DNA of 64,000 bases from Struthio camelus. Lineage: Eukaryota; Chordata; Aves; Struthioniformes; Struthionidae. Shown one piece after another: positions 30,401-42,800 of this stretch. Position 1 is the first letter of the stretch, and every line of letters begins with the position of its first letter. The notes beneath the pieces are model-generated. The model worked only from the letters and a program-made list of their open reading frames with translations, was not told the origin of the DNA and made no database searches. The position numbers and the translations under genes are program-made. The DNA lies in NCBI RefSeq assembly GCF_040807025.1, contig NC_090942.1, forward strand, positions 45,090,911 to 45,154,910. Reading direction: 5' to 3'.

Positions 30401-32658
30401 TTTCAAAACAAATCTCTCTCAAAACATTCCAAGTCACCTTCTAAGAAGTAGGTTCTGCATAGGATAAAATATTATCCTGGCACTTAAGCTCTGCAGAGAT
30501 TTTGAAGCGATGTAGGAACCCTTCTCAATGCAGACCACATTCTGCGCTTCAGTGGAGCATGCTCTCTTAATTGTAAGTTCATGTCATGTCAGACTGTGCC
30601 AAGAACTGTAAAGCCTTACTAAGTGCTGGTCGTGTCAATTTGATCGAAATCACATGCCATGTCAGAATAACAGGAAGAGAGAGGAGCTGGATTTTCCTTT
30701 TAGCAGGTGAGGGCGTTATCGCAGCTCCGGAGTTTAGGGCCAGTGCTTTTAATGCTTTGTAGGCCATACTCAAGCCAGATCCAGCAAAAGAAGTGAAAAC
30801 AGCTAAGGTGCTTTGAAATGTTCACCCATGACTGTTGTTTTGGTACTTTCATTTCAGTGATGACCTTGTCTGAGGAGTAACTCCCAGCTCTCTGTGAAAA
30901 GTAGGATATAGACATATTCTGAATAAGCTTTGTAAGTCATCTGAGGACCTTTCAGAGAGCAGAAGGGTAAAGGAAAAAAGTAACAAGATCATTTGCCTTG
31001 ACACTGGCAGTGCTGAGAGGGGTACTTCAGCTACTACTGCATGTGGAGATCTACAGACTCCACTTAGCATCAAGGGATGGAGCCCTTGCAGCAATGAAAC
31101 GTGCAGCTGTGCGTGCTCATGTAGCAAATGCAGGGCAAACACTGAAAAGTCAACAGGGCCCCAAAGAAGAAACACAAGAAAGCTGGATACTTCCCAGTGC
31201 CTCACTTATATACATACAACCCAGGGAAAGCTCTTAAAGGAAAGTGCAAATAGGCCTGAAGCCTTACTGTTACTGGCCGCGCAGCAGCTCTGAAGGGAAC
31301 AGGAGGAGGAGTGGGACTCAAAGCTCTGGCTGGGGCTGCCTGCTCCAGAAGTCAGGGCTGGGAGGAGGAAGCATTCGAAAAGACTTGTTTACTTTAAATA
31401 AATGCAAGGAGCTAACACAGCGAGTAAGCAGCTATGCTGTGTCTCGGGCCCACGGAAGTCATATCCTTGCCCACCTTGAGAAGTAAACAGACGTGGAGCC
31501 CTGGCAGCAGCCTGTGTTGCAGGACGGCTGGAACATACCCCAAGCTCGCGCTGACAGTCCAGGGCTTTAAATTCCCACCAGATCTCCACACAGACCATTA
31601 ATCTGGGGGGAGCTTCCCAAACAGATCTCTTTGGAGAAATCGAAATGTCGTCTTCCTAGGGTTTAGCGTAACTCCAGGGAAGCGGACCATGTAAACAGTC
31701 TGGGCCTCTGAATGAAAGGAATGCAGAGAGGAATGAAGACGAAGGGCTAGAAAGTAATTATTGTAAACAAAACGGTCAGCTTCTTTAAAATTAAACACAT
31801 ACCTATCTTCCTACTGCTTCATATATGCACAACCAGCTCAGCTAATTCCTGGGAAATGTGAGAGGCAGTGGCCTAGCTTGCAAGGAAACATTGCTTTAAG
31901 CTTTACTTAAGGAATTAAATTTATGAGAGTCTAAAGCCTATACTGTTATGAGGTTTTGCTGTTACGTGACTGAAGTCCCAAGGCTGCATGTGAGGTGCTG
32001 AATAAATTTAAGAAAACAGTGAGACTTCGCAATAGAGCTGAAATCCATCTCATCTATTTGATATACGTTTTAAAAAATGCTTCTCCTTTTTTTTTTGAAA
32101 TGACATCAAAATAAAGAATTCTGTAAGAGAAGCCTGGAAACAGGAATAGCTCCAAGAATTCATGCAAGTTTTTGGATATGTAAACATGGTGAAGAAGAAG
32201 ACGACAGAATAATCTGGCACGGTTATGAAACCCTAGTATGACAACTTCACAAAAGCAGTTATGCTTTTTTTAAGCTCTTGGGCCCCGTAACGTTCCTCGT
32301 TCATGACAGCACAGGTTATTGTGCAGTAGGTAAAAGTCACCACAAGATGTCAGGAACAGACTGGGAACATCAACCTCTCGGCACAGCGGGGCCAAGGTGC
32401 CCGAAAATTCAAACCTACAGAGACACTCATTTCGAAAGCACTTGACAAGCACAGATGTCCTTGCTAATACTGTGTCATTACTTCACACTTAAGAAAATGC
32501 CAACATGGGAAAACGAGAAAAAAATGTTGATTCTGTTAATGCTTCTAAAATAAAAGAAAACATATCTTTTTCACTTACTGTTATTCACTCTCTTAATACT
32601 TCAGAACATTCAACTCAAGACCTGAATATTATCATGTTTTAAAGCAAGGCACCTGTGC
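24481..32658. other. Intergenic, central part
   Basis: No gene is recognised in about 8 kb. A (CAGG)n run of nearly five units lies at 27924-27942. The stretch 30849-31600 is richer in GC and carries open frames of 60-118 codons on both strands. None has a recognisable domain, signal peptide or splice context, so it is recorded only as a possible non-coding transcript locus. Confidence 0.5.
27924..27942. repeat. (CAGG)n tetranucleotide repeat
   Basis: Nearly five perfect CAGG units in intergenic DNA. Confidence 0.9.
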
Positions 32659-32684
32659 GTGTGCCTGTGTATACACAGGCACAC
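32659..32684. repeat. Perfect 26-bp palindrome within a TG/CA-rich tract
   Basis: The left arm GTGTGCCTGTGTA is followed immediately by its exact reverse complement, with the dyad axis between 32671 and 32672. With one mismatch the symmetry extends four more bases on each side. Flanking GT- and CA-rich sequence suggests it arose from a microsatellite whose strand content flips at the centre. Confidence 0.9.
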
Positions 32685-34957
32685 ACACGCACTCACACAT
32701 CGTCAACTTCTGGATTAAAGTATGCCGTGCTTGGCACGTGCTACAACAAATTGGTTTTAATGATTTTTCTCAAGGATAACCTTCTGAGGCTAAAATTTGT
32801 GTATTAGACATTGCAAAGTCTGCAACGACTGAATAGATTTTAAAACAATTCACTAGAATTGTTTTGTCAACGAAACACAAGGACAGCTTCTTTTGACTGC
32901 TGCCCTTTATTTCAGCAGATTCCCTTTTAGCGTACTCAAGAGAAGATATCGATTACTAAGAATAGAACCGAGCTCAGTATATTGTAGACCTAAACGTTTA
33001 TGGCATTTAAGATTACACTGCTTATCTACTCTTTGGCTTTTGCCCTCACTTCAAAAGATTTTACGCTAGTAGGTTTTTGTGACTCTTCTATTTCCTTATA
33101 CCCACCCAGAATCTTTAGTAAGCATGTGATGGCAAATGGAACAATAACAACCCACTCGTGGATTCATTTCTGGATGGCTACTGCTAGGTAGGTGGCAACC
33201 TGTAGTCTTATTTGAAGACATTCTGAACAAATGTAACCTACCACCTTTCAGATACTAAATTTCAGAGTCATATTTTTTCATTTTAGATTGTAAATGCTCA
33301 TGCAGAAACAGCAACAATCACTAGTACCTGACCAGATTTACCCCCCCCACCTCAGATTTGAGAACGTGTGTTGTGCCTGTCTTGCATTCCGCTAGCAATC
33401 TCCAAATGGTTCAGATTCGCAAAAACTCAGGAAACATAACAGTTTTGATTTCAATTGAAACGTCAGTGCCCTCTTTCTATTCTCCTGGAGATAAAGGTTT
33501 TGCTGTCCCAGCCTTCAGCAAAAGGCAGTAGGGGTGTGTGAAAAATACATTTTTGGTCCAGTGACTAAACTCTTTCTTTACGAATGCAGACATAAAGAGT
33601 TCTATTTCCAGCTTTAAAAATACAATTAAAGCCAAGTTTACAGTAAGAAAGTACTGCACTTTACTGCCTTTAAAACGCTCATAGCCTTAAAATAACCAAC
33701 GTTTACTGTTTAGTAATGAATTATGAGAATTATTTTTAAAAGGTATACTAATCCAGTTAATTTGGAAATGGCTAATCCCTCTAAGGTCCAGAATAGATGC
33801 AGTTCTAATATTGCAGCAGCATTAATCTTTTAATTTCTTATAACTACAACTTTGGCATTATTGTCCACACCTCGCAGAAGCTGGTTACCATTACTTTGGT
33901 ATTTTTTCCTTGTTATTTTGTTTCACATCAATTGAGCCACATCAGGATTAACTAACCCTAACTTGAATCCGATTCAAGCCACACACCCGTACCTATTCCA
34001 TGCCAAATCAGCCTTGCATTACTTAAAACCATGAGCTCCACGCAATCTACTGACCTGAAGTACTGGAATTTTTAATGGAGTTCATAAACTAACACTGCAG
34101 GTCAAGAAAAGAATGTTGAAAAGGAGAGACAGTAAACAGACTGGCCAAGAGACACGACTTTATCAAGGCTACGGTTTGTGCGGAATTTAAATGCTAGGAG
34201 AGCACAGCTTCAGGTCATTACACATCTTCAGAGTTTTGGTAACAGGAACCAGGTAAAGCTGTTCAACTTTTATGTTATGAAACATATTATGTAAAGTGAA
34301 ATTACCATGTTGCACAGTATAAGAGGAAAGTCAGACTATGCATTTTTATTCCCCTTTCAATTAAATTGGCAAGTGAGTCATCTTCTGGGCAAAACAATGT
34401 AAGCCCCACCTCTTCCTTATCAGAAACACTTGTAAAGTCTCTCAGTTAAAAAACAAGTCTTCCACCTTTTCATGAAGACAGCACTAGGCCCCTTTGTTTT
34501 TTTTCTTTTTAGTTTTTTTCTTTTTACATAGCTCTAGTAGTACTGTACGTCTGATGTTAAAATTACACCTGCAAAAATATAGATGAGATATGCACTAATA
34601 TTCCCAAATAGCAATTTCAAAAGACTTTACAATCTATTTCTTATGAAAGAAAGTAACACGCACCTTTCTGACATGTAGTGCCACCACATACACATTTTTA
34701 TTCCGGATGTTTTCATCTCTTCAAGCCCTGTGAAATGATCTGGCCTCCAGCTAAAGCAGAAATCTGTCTTTCCCATTTAAGAACGAGAATTCAAGCACAA
34801 AACAGCAATCCAAATACAGCTAGTGACTGGATCTCACCAGGTGCTTTGGTCTCTTTTATCCTGTGTAGTCCTTCACACTCAATACAGGGCTTCCTTTGGA
34901 TCAAGGGAGATTGTAGTCTTTTGTTGGATCATTTTTCCTTTACTTATGGATAGAACT

Positions 34958-34988
<31 letters not shown>

Positions 34989-37900
34989 GTAGATAGCATC
35001 CTGTCAGCCTCATTGGACAAGGGAGAAGCTATGGGACCTTATATGCAGGGAGCAACTTGGCACAAGGTTTTCTGCCTTTCCTTGTCCAGGTCTCTGCTCT
35101 GGCTCCTTTGGAAAGTTCCCAGCCTGGCCATCTGCATTTTTCTGAAAAAATGGATTGCTGAACTGGCTTCCAGTTTCACTCCCCAGCTGGATGCTTTCCC
35201 TACTGCAGTTCTCTGATCCTAGCCTTTCCAGAAGGCCTTCTCCATGACATTATCAGCACACACTGCCGCGCAGTATTTCTGCCTTGAGTAAGGTGCAGAG
35301 AGCCTTCACAGTCCCAGCCCTCATCCAACCCTACCCAGCCAGGTCGGAAAGAGCAGGTTCTCTGAAAAGCAGCTGCCTCTAGCACACAGCTGATTGAAAG
35401 GTCTTGACTGAGATATCTAAATATCTCTGTCTAAGCAGCAACTGGGCTTTTGAAAACAAAACCATGTATTTGGGATGGAGTTCATACCATCACCCGCTGT
35501 ATACAAACTAGTGGTCTACAGAGAGGTTATTACTGCACAGAGATCTTACTTCTTTAGCAGCAAGCCATAGAGCAGGCAAGCAGAGTTATAGGGAAGAGAC
35601 TGTTATTAAGCATCCAGGGAGGTCAGTGTTACAAGCAGAGTTCGAGCGTAAGCAGCTGGTGGTCAAGCAAGCTATGGGATTTCTTCCTCCCCCACTCATT
35701 AGCACTGCATCACGCTTGGTCTGTCATCTGAGGGCTGACATCTTTCTCCAGTCAACATGCTGCCAAAGTAGATTTCATAAACAATACCAGTGTTTTCCCA
35801 ACTCTGGGCCACAAATCACATGCCCGTGATCTACAAACAGCTGGCTAGCTCTGTCAAGCTGACTCTCCTCATAGAGAGACAACAGACAAGAGATAGGAAG
35901 AGAGACAAAAAAAGAAGAAAATGTGCGAAAGAGAAAAAAGGACTGTACAGTTGTATCTGTGTCATATTAACAGGGAAGGAAAGAAAATATTACAGAGACA
36001 AGCTAGAAACATGGATGCTTTCCTACTGTTGCTTTCCCATGTAGGCATTTTCTATAATTGCTACAGAAGTAGTTATGCAATCCCGAACAGATCCTCTATT
36101 TAACATGGTTATATTTGGGAGGAAACTTGGGAATTAGTTTTTGTTCTTGTACAATGAAATTACTCGTGGTGAGACTGCCCTCTTCCTGGCTTTCTAGCAT
36201 ACAGCTCTCATAGAAGGGCTTCTTGGTGTCAAGGGAAAGTACATGGAGACTAATTAATCTTGTGTTGCATCTGGTTTTAATTCCCAATTTAGCAATACAA
36301 AAGCCAGATTCTACAACAGCCATGCTAAGTTCTGGGCATGCTTTCCAAAACAAAGCAGCTCTCCAATAACACTAAAACCCATTAAGCTGCAGTCTTAACA
36401 ATTACCATCAAATCCACCTCTCCCATTCTAAGAAATAATCATTTCAAACCCTTTTCCTACCAGCTTACCCTAATTGGTAAAAACGGGAAGGAATGAGAAG
36501 TGTTTACAGTGTCTAGATAGCTAAAACATTTGTTCTCTTGAATACTAAACATGGCTGTGCACACAGAAAGAGATTCCAGAGGTGAAAAGTTCTCATGGCA
36601 AACCTCACACTAGGAGACCTCTCCACTTTATCAAGGAAATTCCCTGTTAAATGAGATCAAAATCCTTCTACAACAGACAAGAGAAACGTGAAAGGCAAGT
36701 TCCCCTTCCTTCAAATGCACTTGGCACTATGAACGAGATAATGGCATTTCTTCCTTTTCAGAGATTTTTTCCAAGGATTTGGTGCTGCCCATTTTTTTTT
36801 AATACAATCTACGAAGAGCGCCTTGCTGAGATCATCCTATTAGCTTCTCTCACAGATTGGACAACCCTGCTCTTGCTTTGGCTGTGATTTAAAGGAGCAG
36901 AATACTACTGCTAGGGACACCAGCACGTACACTTCGCAGTGCTCTGTTCCTACCACTGCTGCTCATAGGCTTATTTTCCTCTTTACTAAGTGAAAAGAAA
37001 TGGTCACATCACAGTCACTCCAATTATTTCTTCACAAATTGTCTTTTAGATTCTAGCTACTTCTTGGAGAATTTGCAAACTCCCAGATTTTCCCTGCCGC
37101 TCCACCAAACCAACTTTGTTATCAGCAAGTATAGAGCCTCACCATATATGAATTTCAAAAAAAGTGCTAACAGAATACACACAAGCGCAAGTATTCACAG
37201 CTCTTGATCCAAAAGCCAGAATTTGCTATCACTTCTGCTGAGCTTTCTTTACTATCTGTGGATACTTTTTCATTTCTCTTTTTACTGCATGTCATTTGAG
37301 ACAATTTTTAAAATTAAATGTCCCAAATATACTTTAAAAAATTGAAAATCTGTAATACGTCTTAAGTCCTGTAGCACTATGCTTACCAAAGATCATACAT
37401 GCTTAATAATAGCATATAGATTTCTTATCAGCTGAAAACTGACCAAAGCTGTAGCCTTAACAAGATGTTATATGCCTGAAAAGGAAGAACCTCCTGGCTC
37501 TCACCTTTCACAGTTCATAGTCTGGATGCCTTTCTACGTTGGCTGAATGCCTTTCTGGTTGACTGATATTATTTTGCTGAGTGCTGGGACAGGCTGTCTG
37601 CTGGCAAAAGGACTCCAGCCACTCTCCTCTCACATTTGACTTACTGTGACCATTTTGTTTTTAAACCTTCTCTTTTTGCAACATTCTGTTCTTTAACACT
37701 CTGACCCCTCTTCTGTTGCTTTCAACTTCCCCTGCATCCAGTAGCTATTGTTCTCTATTGCACTAAATAAATAAAAGGGAATACAAAATCAGTATGCACG
37801 AGGACTTATTTTTAAATAAAAAGCTATAAATAGTATTTTCTGCAGGTGCAGCGTGGCCTAGCTACTGTGGGAACTTTCCATGAGGCTAACATATCACCCA

Positions 37901-39740
37901 ACAGCATTGTCTTTTCCCCTCCCAGGCCAAATATCATCATCTCATACAAATACACTTCTTACACCTGTACTTTCTTATAAACTTCTCAGTCCCTACCTGC
38001 TCTACAGTCTGACCTTTACACAAGTTCCTGTCTCCTGTTGGCACACCCTAAATTCTGTGACATACAAACAAAAAAATTGTAGCAGAATTGCAGTGAAGTC
38101 GAGCAGCATAAAAAAGCGTGGACAAGAGATAAAACGCTCTATAACACGCCCGGCCTTTTCCCTGACTTATGACCACTTAATCTGACCCCAAAGGCTTGCT
38201 TTGCCTGGTCTTGCAGCTTCCCATTCTAAGCCTGTGACCTTGTAACCATGTTATTAAGAAAAGCCAGCTACTTTGTTTGATTTGAACATTGGTTGCTATC
38301 TTGACCACCAGCACAGGATAACGTAATCTATAGATTCAAAGCTTTCTTTGTTCTGTGGTTTTAAACCACCTTTGACTCTAACAGAGACCAGCCCTTTAAA
38401 ACATTCCTTTACACATGTATTTGTTCTTTACACGTGACAAAAGTAGAACATGGATTGCTAAAAACTCACACTAAATGCAAGTGCTTCCTTTTCTATTTTG
38501 GTATATAAAAGGCCTAATACTTAGTTCCATTCTGTGCTCATCAGGACATTACTTTACAGGCCATCTGTTTAAATACGGAAAAAATTATTCTTCAGAATGT
38601 CATCTTATGTCTCCTGGAAAGTGCCAAGCTCACGAACGGAACATTACGCAGGGGACAAAACAGGAAAAAAAAATTCTGCCCATGATTTCAAATCAGGATG
38701 CTTTTTATACAGTGATTTAATTATTACTTTATTTTAAGAGGTGATTAACACTTGGTAAAACCTGAAGCACTATTTGTCAAGGTCTCAAAACAGTATATTA
38801 TTTTAATTCTTTCATAATTATAAGGAAAAATATGTTTTGTTTCAATCTCTTTGGAGAGCAGATATGGCATTTTGCCATATTACAAGCAGGAAAATTCTCT
38901 TTAGTGCCAACGCCTAGTAAACTGCATCCTGTGTCTCACCGCCTCAACAAGTCAGCTGACAAATTAGGTGACTTACTAAGAAACAGGCAGGCTTTAAAGC
39001 ATCAGAACACAGTGTAATTTGCAAAAGAGAATGGGGAAAAAAGGGCAAAATTTCCTAAAGGAAGAGCAGAGGAGGAACACGGCATTTTGCCAATTTGCAA
39101 ATAAATGGAAGCTGATTCATCCTGTCTGGTGGGTTTTCATATCAGCACTTGGTTAATGATACTGCCCTGAAATATGTTGGTTCAGCTGTCTAGTCAGAGA
39201 AGCTTAGTGGACAGCACAGTATAATCTAGTGCTTGGCCTAAGAGAGGGAAAAAAAACAAATACAGTGCTTACCTATAACTCTTGTTCTCTGAATAGGTAC
39301 TTCAGTTCTTTACTTTCTGTAATCACATAGCTCTGATTGCAGCATGGGGCCAGAAAAGACTGCTAAAATATTGAAATATTGAGTATTTGGTGACATCAAC
39401 AAAGGTATTGCTTAAACCCTTCAGTTAGTGCTTTTCTCTCCGTGACATTAAAAATTCAGTAAAATATACAGAACACTCCAATTTTAGAAAAAATAGTCAT
39501 CTGCTGGGATAGCCTTCCTCAGACTTAGAATGTTAACTGAACTGTAATTCACCTTAAACACTAAAAATCTCAGGAGATATCAATAAGACAAAAGAAACTT
39601 GGAAAAAGGGCAATAACATTTTTCTGTTGCAGAACCTTCTAGCGGAAAAAAAAAAAGCAGTCAAATGAGATCTACTTGTCTTTGTTTATACTGTGTTAAG
39701 AAATAACCGAATGCTGTTGAAAAAAAAGGATGCTGAAGTG
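32685..39740. other. Intergenic, central-distal part
   Basis: No gene is recognised in about 7 kb. It includes a (CA)n microsatellite at 34961 and scattered short frames, the largest 101 codons at 37880-38185, with no domain similarity that I can see. Confidence 0.5.
34961..34987. repeat. (CA)n dinucleotide microsatellite
   Basis: About 13.5 perfect CA units in intergenic DNA. Confidence 0.95.
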
Positions 39741-39854
39741 ACACACCTGAAAAGCTAGAGTTTTTATTTACACAAAATAGGCAGAAGCACCTAAGGAACA
39801 CATCTGAGAAGTCTGAGTCTTTATTTACCTACAGAATAGACAGACAAAAGACCT
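39741..39854. repeat. Imperfect tandem duplication, period 57 bp
   Basis: ACACACCTGAAAAG at 39741 and ACACATCTGAGAAG at 39798 start two copies. Both continue through GAGT(T/C)TTTATTTAC and an ATAG(G/A)CAG block. The copies have diverged by scattered substitutions and small indels, so the duplication is old. Confidence 0.7.
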
Positions 39855-42800
39855 GATTCATCCATCTCAGTAATACCCTGGCCTTTTGGATAGAGTAGCT
39901 CAGTTTCTGTCTTGAGTATTTCTTTGATGAGCTGAACTAACATCCAGTTTACAACCTTAATGCAGATCTCCATCAACAAATTTCAGAGTGGTATATTGCT
40001 CTGTTTTACATAGGTAGCCACGTGAATACCTACTAGTCATTGCTGCCTTTGAATCAGTGAACATTTCCACCTGTCATTACAAATCCCAAGCAGTAATTCA
40101 CTGTTTTTCCACAAGTGGGGTAAGCTGCAATTATTGCCAGTAGCAGTTTCCAAATACCGGAATATACTCCCACAGAAGGCGGCCAGTGCAATTCTATCTG
40201 CTGTCAACTGCCTCAGCTAAAATATTAAGAGCATTCAAAAAGACTCCTAAATTGCAATGGACAGGGACATAAAATAAAGAGGATGAGACGACTAAGTAGG
40301 CAGTTTCTCAGAGGAAATTGCTGAGAGATGCTTAGAAGGAATCTGAATAAAAGAGCATACTTACAGAGTTGCACCAGCGGCTTTATTAAAAATAAGACTT
40401 AGAAGTACCTTCCCTGAGATCCTTGTCCAGTTCTGGGCTTTTATAGTCAAATGTTCATGCGCCAGAAGGGTCTTTCTGCTGCTGATATGCAAGTCAAGCA
40501 AAAGCATATCTATGAAATCTGGATGAAAGGGCTAAACTTAAGAAGGAAAGTAAAGAATGTTACTGAATATTAAATAAAATAGGTAAATGTAAATAATGTT
40601 GCCTTTTATCTCTTCTTTAAGCAGTCATAGGTATTACTTACAATAACAGTTGCAGTTCCTACAGGAACATGACTTTTGAGTCATCAATTTTCAGGTTAAA
40701 ATTTTTAGAACTAAAAAAGATGGACTACTACGCTAGCGGCAAACTGCTAATTCTAGTTAGCGCTTCCTATAACAAATCAGTTAACCTTTCAAATAAGTAC
40801 AGTTACTCAAATATATGTAAAGGGAGCACCTAAATACACCCTTTCTCAGTTACTTACAACGTCATTCCTAACTTTGTACACAGAAAACTATGAAACATAC
40901 ACTTGTAATTGATTATTTTAAGCGGTTTTTCAAAATTACACAAACGCCAGCACATTTGAATAGGCACACTGAATTAAACTAAAATACGCTAAATGACTTA
41001 ACTCAGTAACACTGCATACCACGTGGGTTAAAAGATTTTTTTTTTTTAATTTGTTCTGTAACACTTAAATACTACTATCTGATCTACTGCAAAGACAGGT
41101 GTCTTTTGTTTTTCATAGATCTCATATCAGGACAAGACTTCATTATATTTAAATGTGCAGGATGCAAGCAAATTAGAAATCTTTCATAACGTACTGCCAG
41201 TTTAGCAAGGCGCTCCCACCGTATCCTGAGAATCAGCTGCATCACATTTCTGCCAGAGGTCTAAATACCTGGGGCTAGCCTACAAGCTCCCAAAAACATC
41301 AGACATACGAACTAACATTACAGCAGCACTACCACAAATGAGGTAGTATTTGGAAAGTAACACCCAGAATTTCTGCCTAGTCATCTATAATCTAGCAGGG
41401 AGTACGAAAGACACGATCAAAGCTGTAATTTTAAATCGTAATTTGCATTTCTTGAAGAGCTGAAAGTCTTACTCTACCCTTCAACAGGCAAGCAAATGAA
41501 GGGCTGGAGATCATACTTTCTCTTGAAAACACTATCCTGTAGTGGTAACTAGAACCATTTTTAGACCTTTATAAAATAAAGTACCCAGTTTGCTATCTTT
41601 TCCTTCTTTTTGAAAACTATATGAAAAAATGTTGGCGAAAACCTAGGTTTTCTTCATCCTTACACACCTGTTCCTCTCCTTAATGTTCAGGCCTGCATAG
41701 TCATTCCCCACTCCAGTATATTTTCTCTTAATTTTCTCTCTAGTTTTAACCATCTTTTTAAATCCCTAAATCTGAAGAATCAAAGTTGAAAGTGGCTAAT
41801 CTTTTTTAAATGTCACTGCTTGAAATCTCTATCCAAAGACCAAGCAACACAACTACAGGATTTTGTAAGTAATATTTCATTACAATATATAGCAAGCAGA
41901 AGCAGTTAAATGGGAAGAAAGAGTGATTCAGTTGGGAACAGTTAGCGTTTTCTATGTAATTGCTTCACAGAGAAATATGGGAGTTATTTCTAGAGAATCT
42001 GAACTTGCAAAGCTTCAGTGGTTTTATTGTCCCCGCCCATTAAATATACTTGGTAGCTGGCTGTAACCACACTTACACTGTTGCAATCAAAATTTTAAAC
42101 TCTCTTAAAACGCATCATTGTTATAAAGAGCCTTAGGCAGAAGTAGAGATTAACATTTCTAATAGAGAGAAAAACAAAGATTTAATTCCACAGGATCTTG
42201 GTCTACAAAAACTGATTTCCAGAGATGATAAATAATAATGGAGCAATGTCAAGCTGCCAATTATCAAGTTGAAATTTTCTCAACTTGAATCTTGTGCAAC
42301 AGAAAAACACTCTTTTTTTAAAAAAATTATGCATATGGCTCTTAGATAACATCCATGGTATAAAGAAAGGGCAATATTAGTATTGCCTTGTTACATGAGA
42401 TTAAGCAATAGCTTGTTGAGTGTGCCTGTAATACCTAAATATCTTCAGGTCATTTCATCAAGGGAAACTCTGATAAAAATTGTTTTTGTTCCCTCCCTTA
42501 AAGACTAAGCACAGATTAAGTTCTCATTTTTGCTGTCACCACATTTTAAGTGCCTGCTTTTGCTATTTTAGAAAGCACAGATCTCATTAGCCATAATAAC
42601 CCAAGAAGTCAACACACAGCCAATGATTTATGAAACGTGTTCACATTCAATAAATTTCTATTTATCAGAAAAAAAAACAGAGAATTAGCCCCAATAGGCA
42701 TATGCTTTCATTACCTCCTTTATTAAAGAAATCCAGTTCTCAAAACAGTTTGATATGTACACTATTTAATATTCTTACAGATATATACAGTATATTGAAT

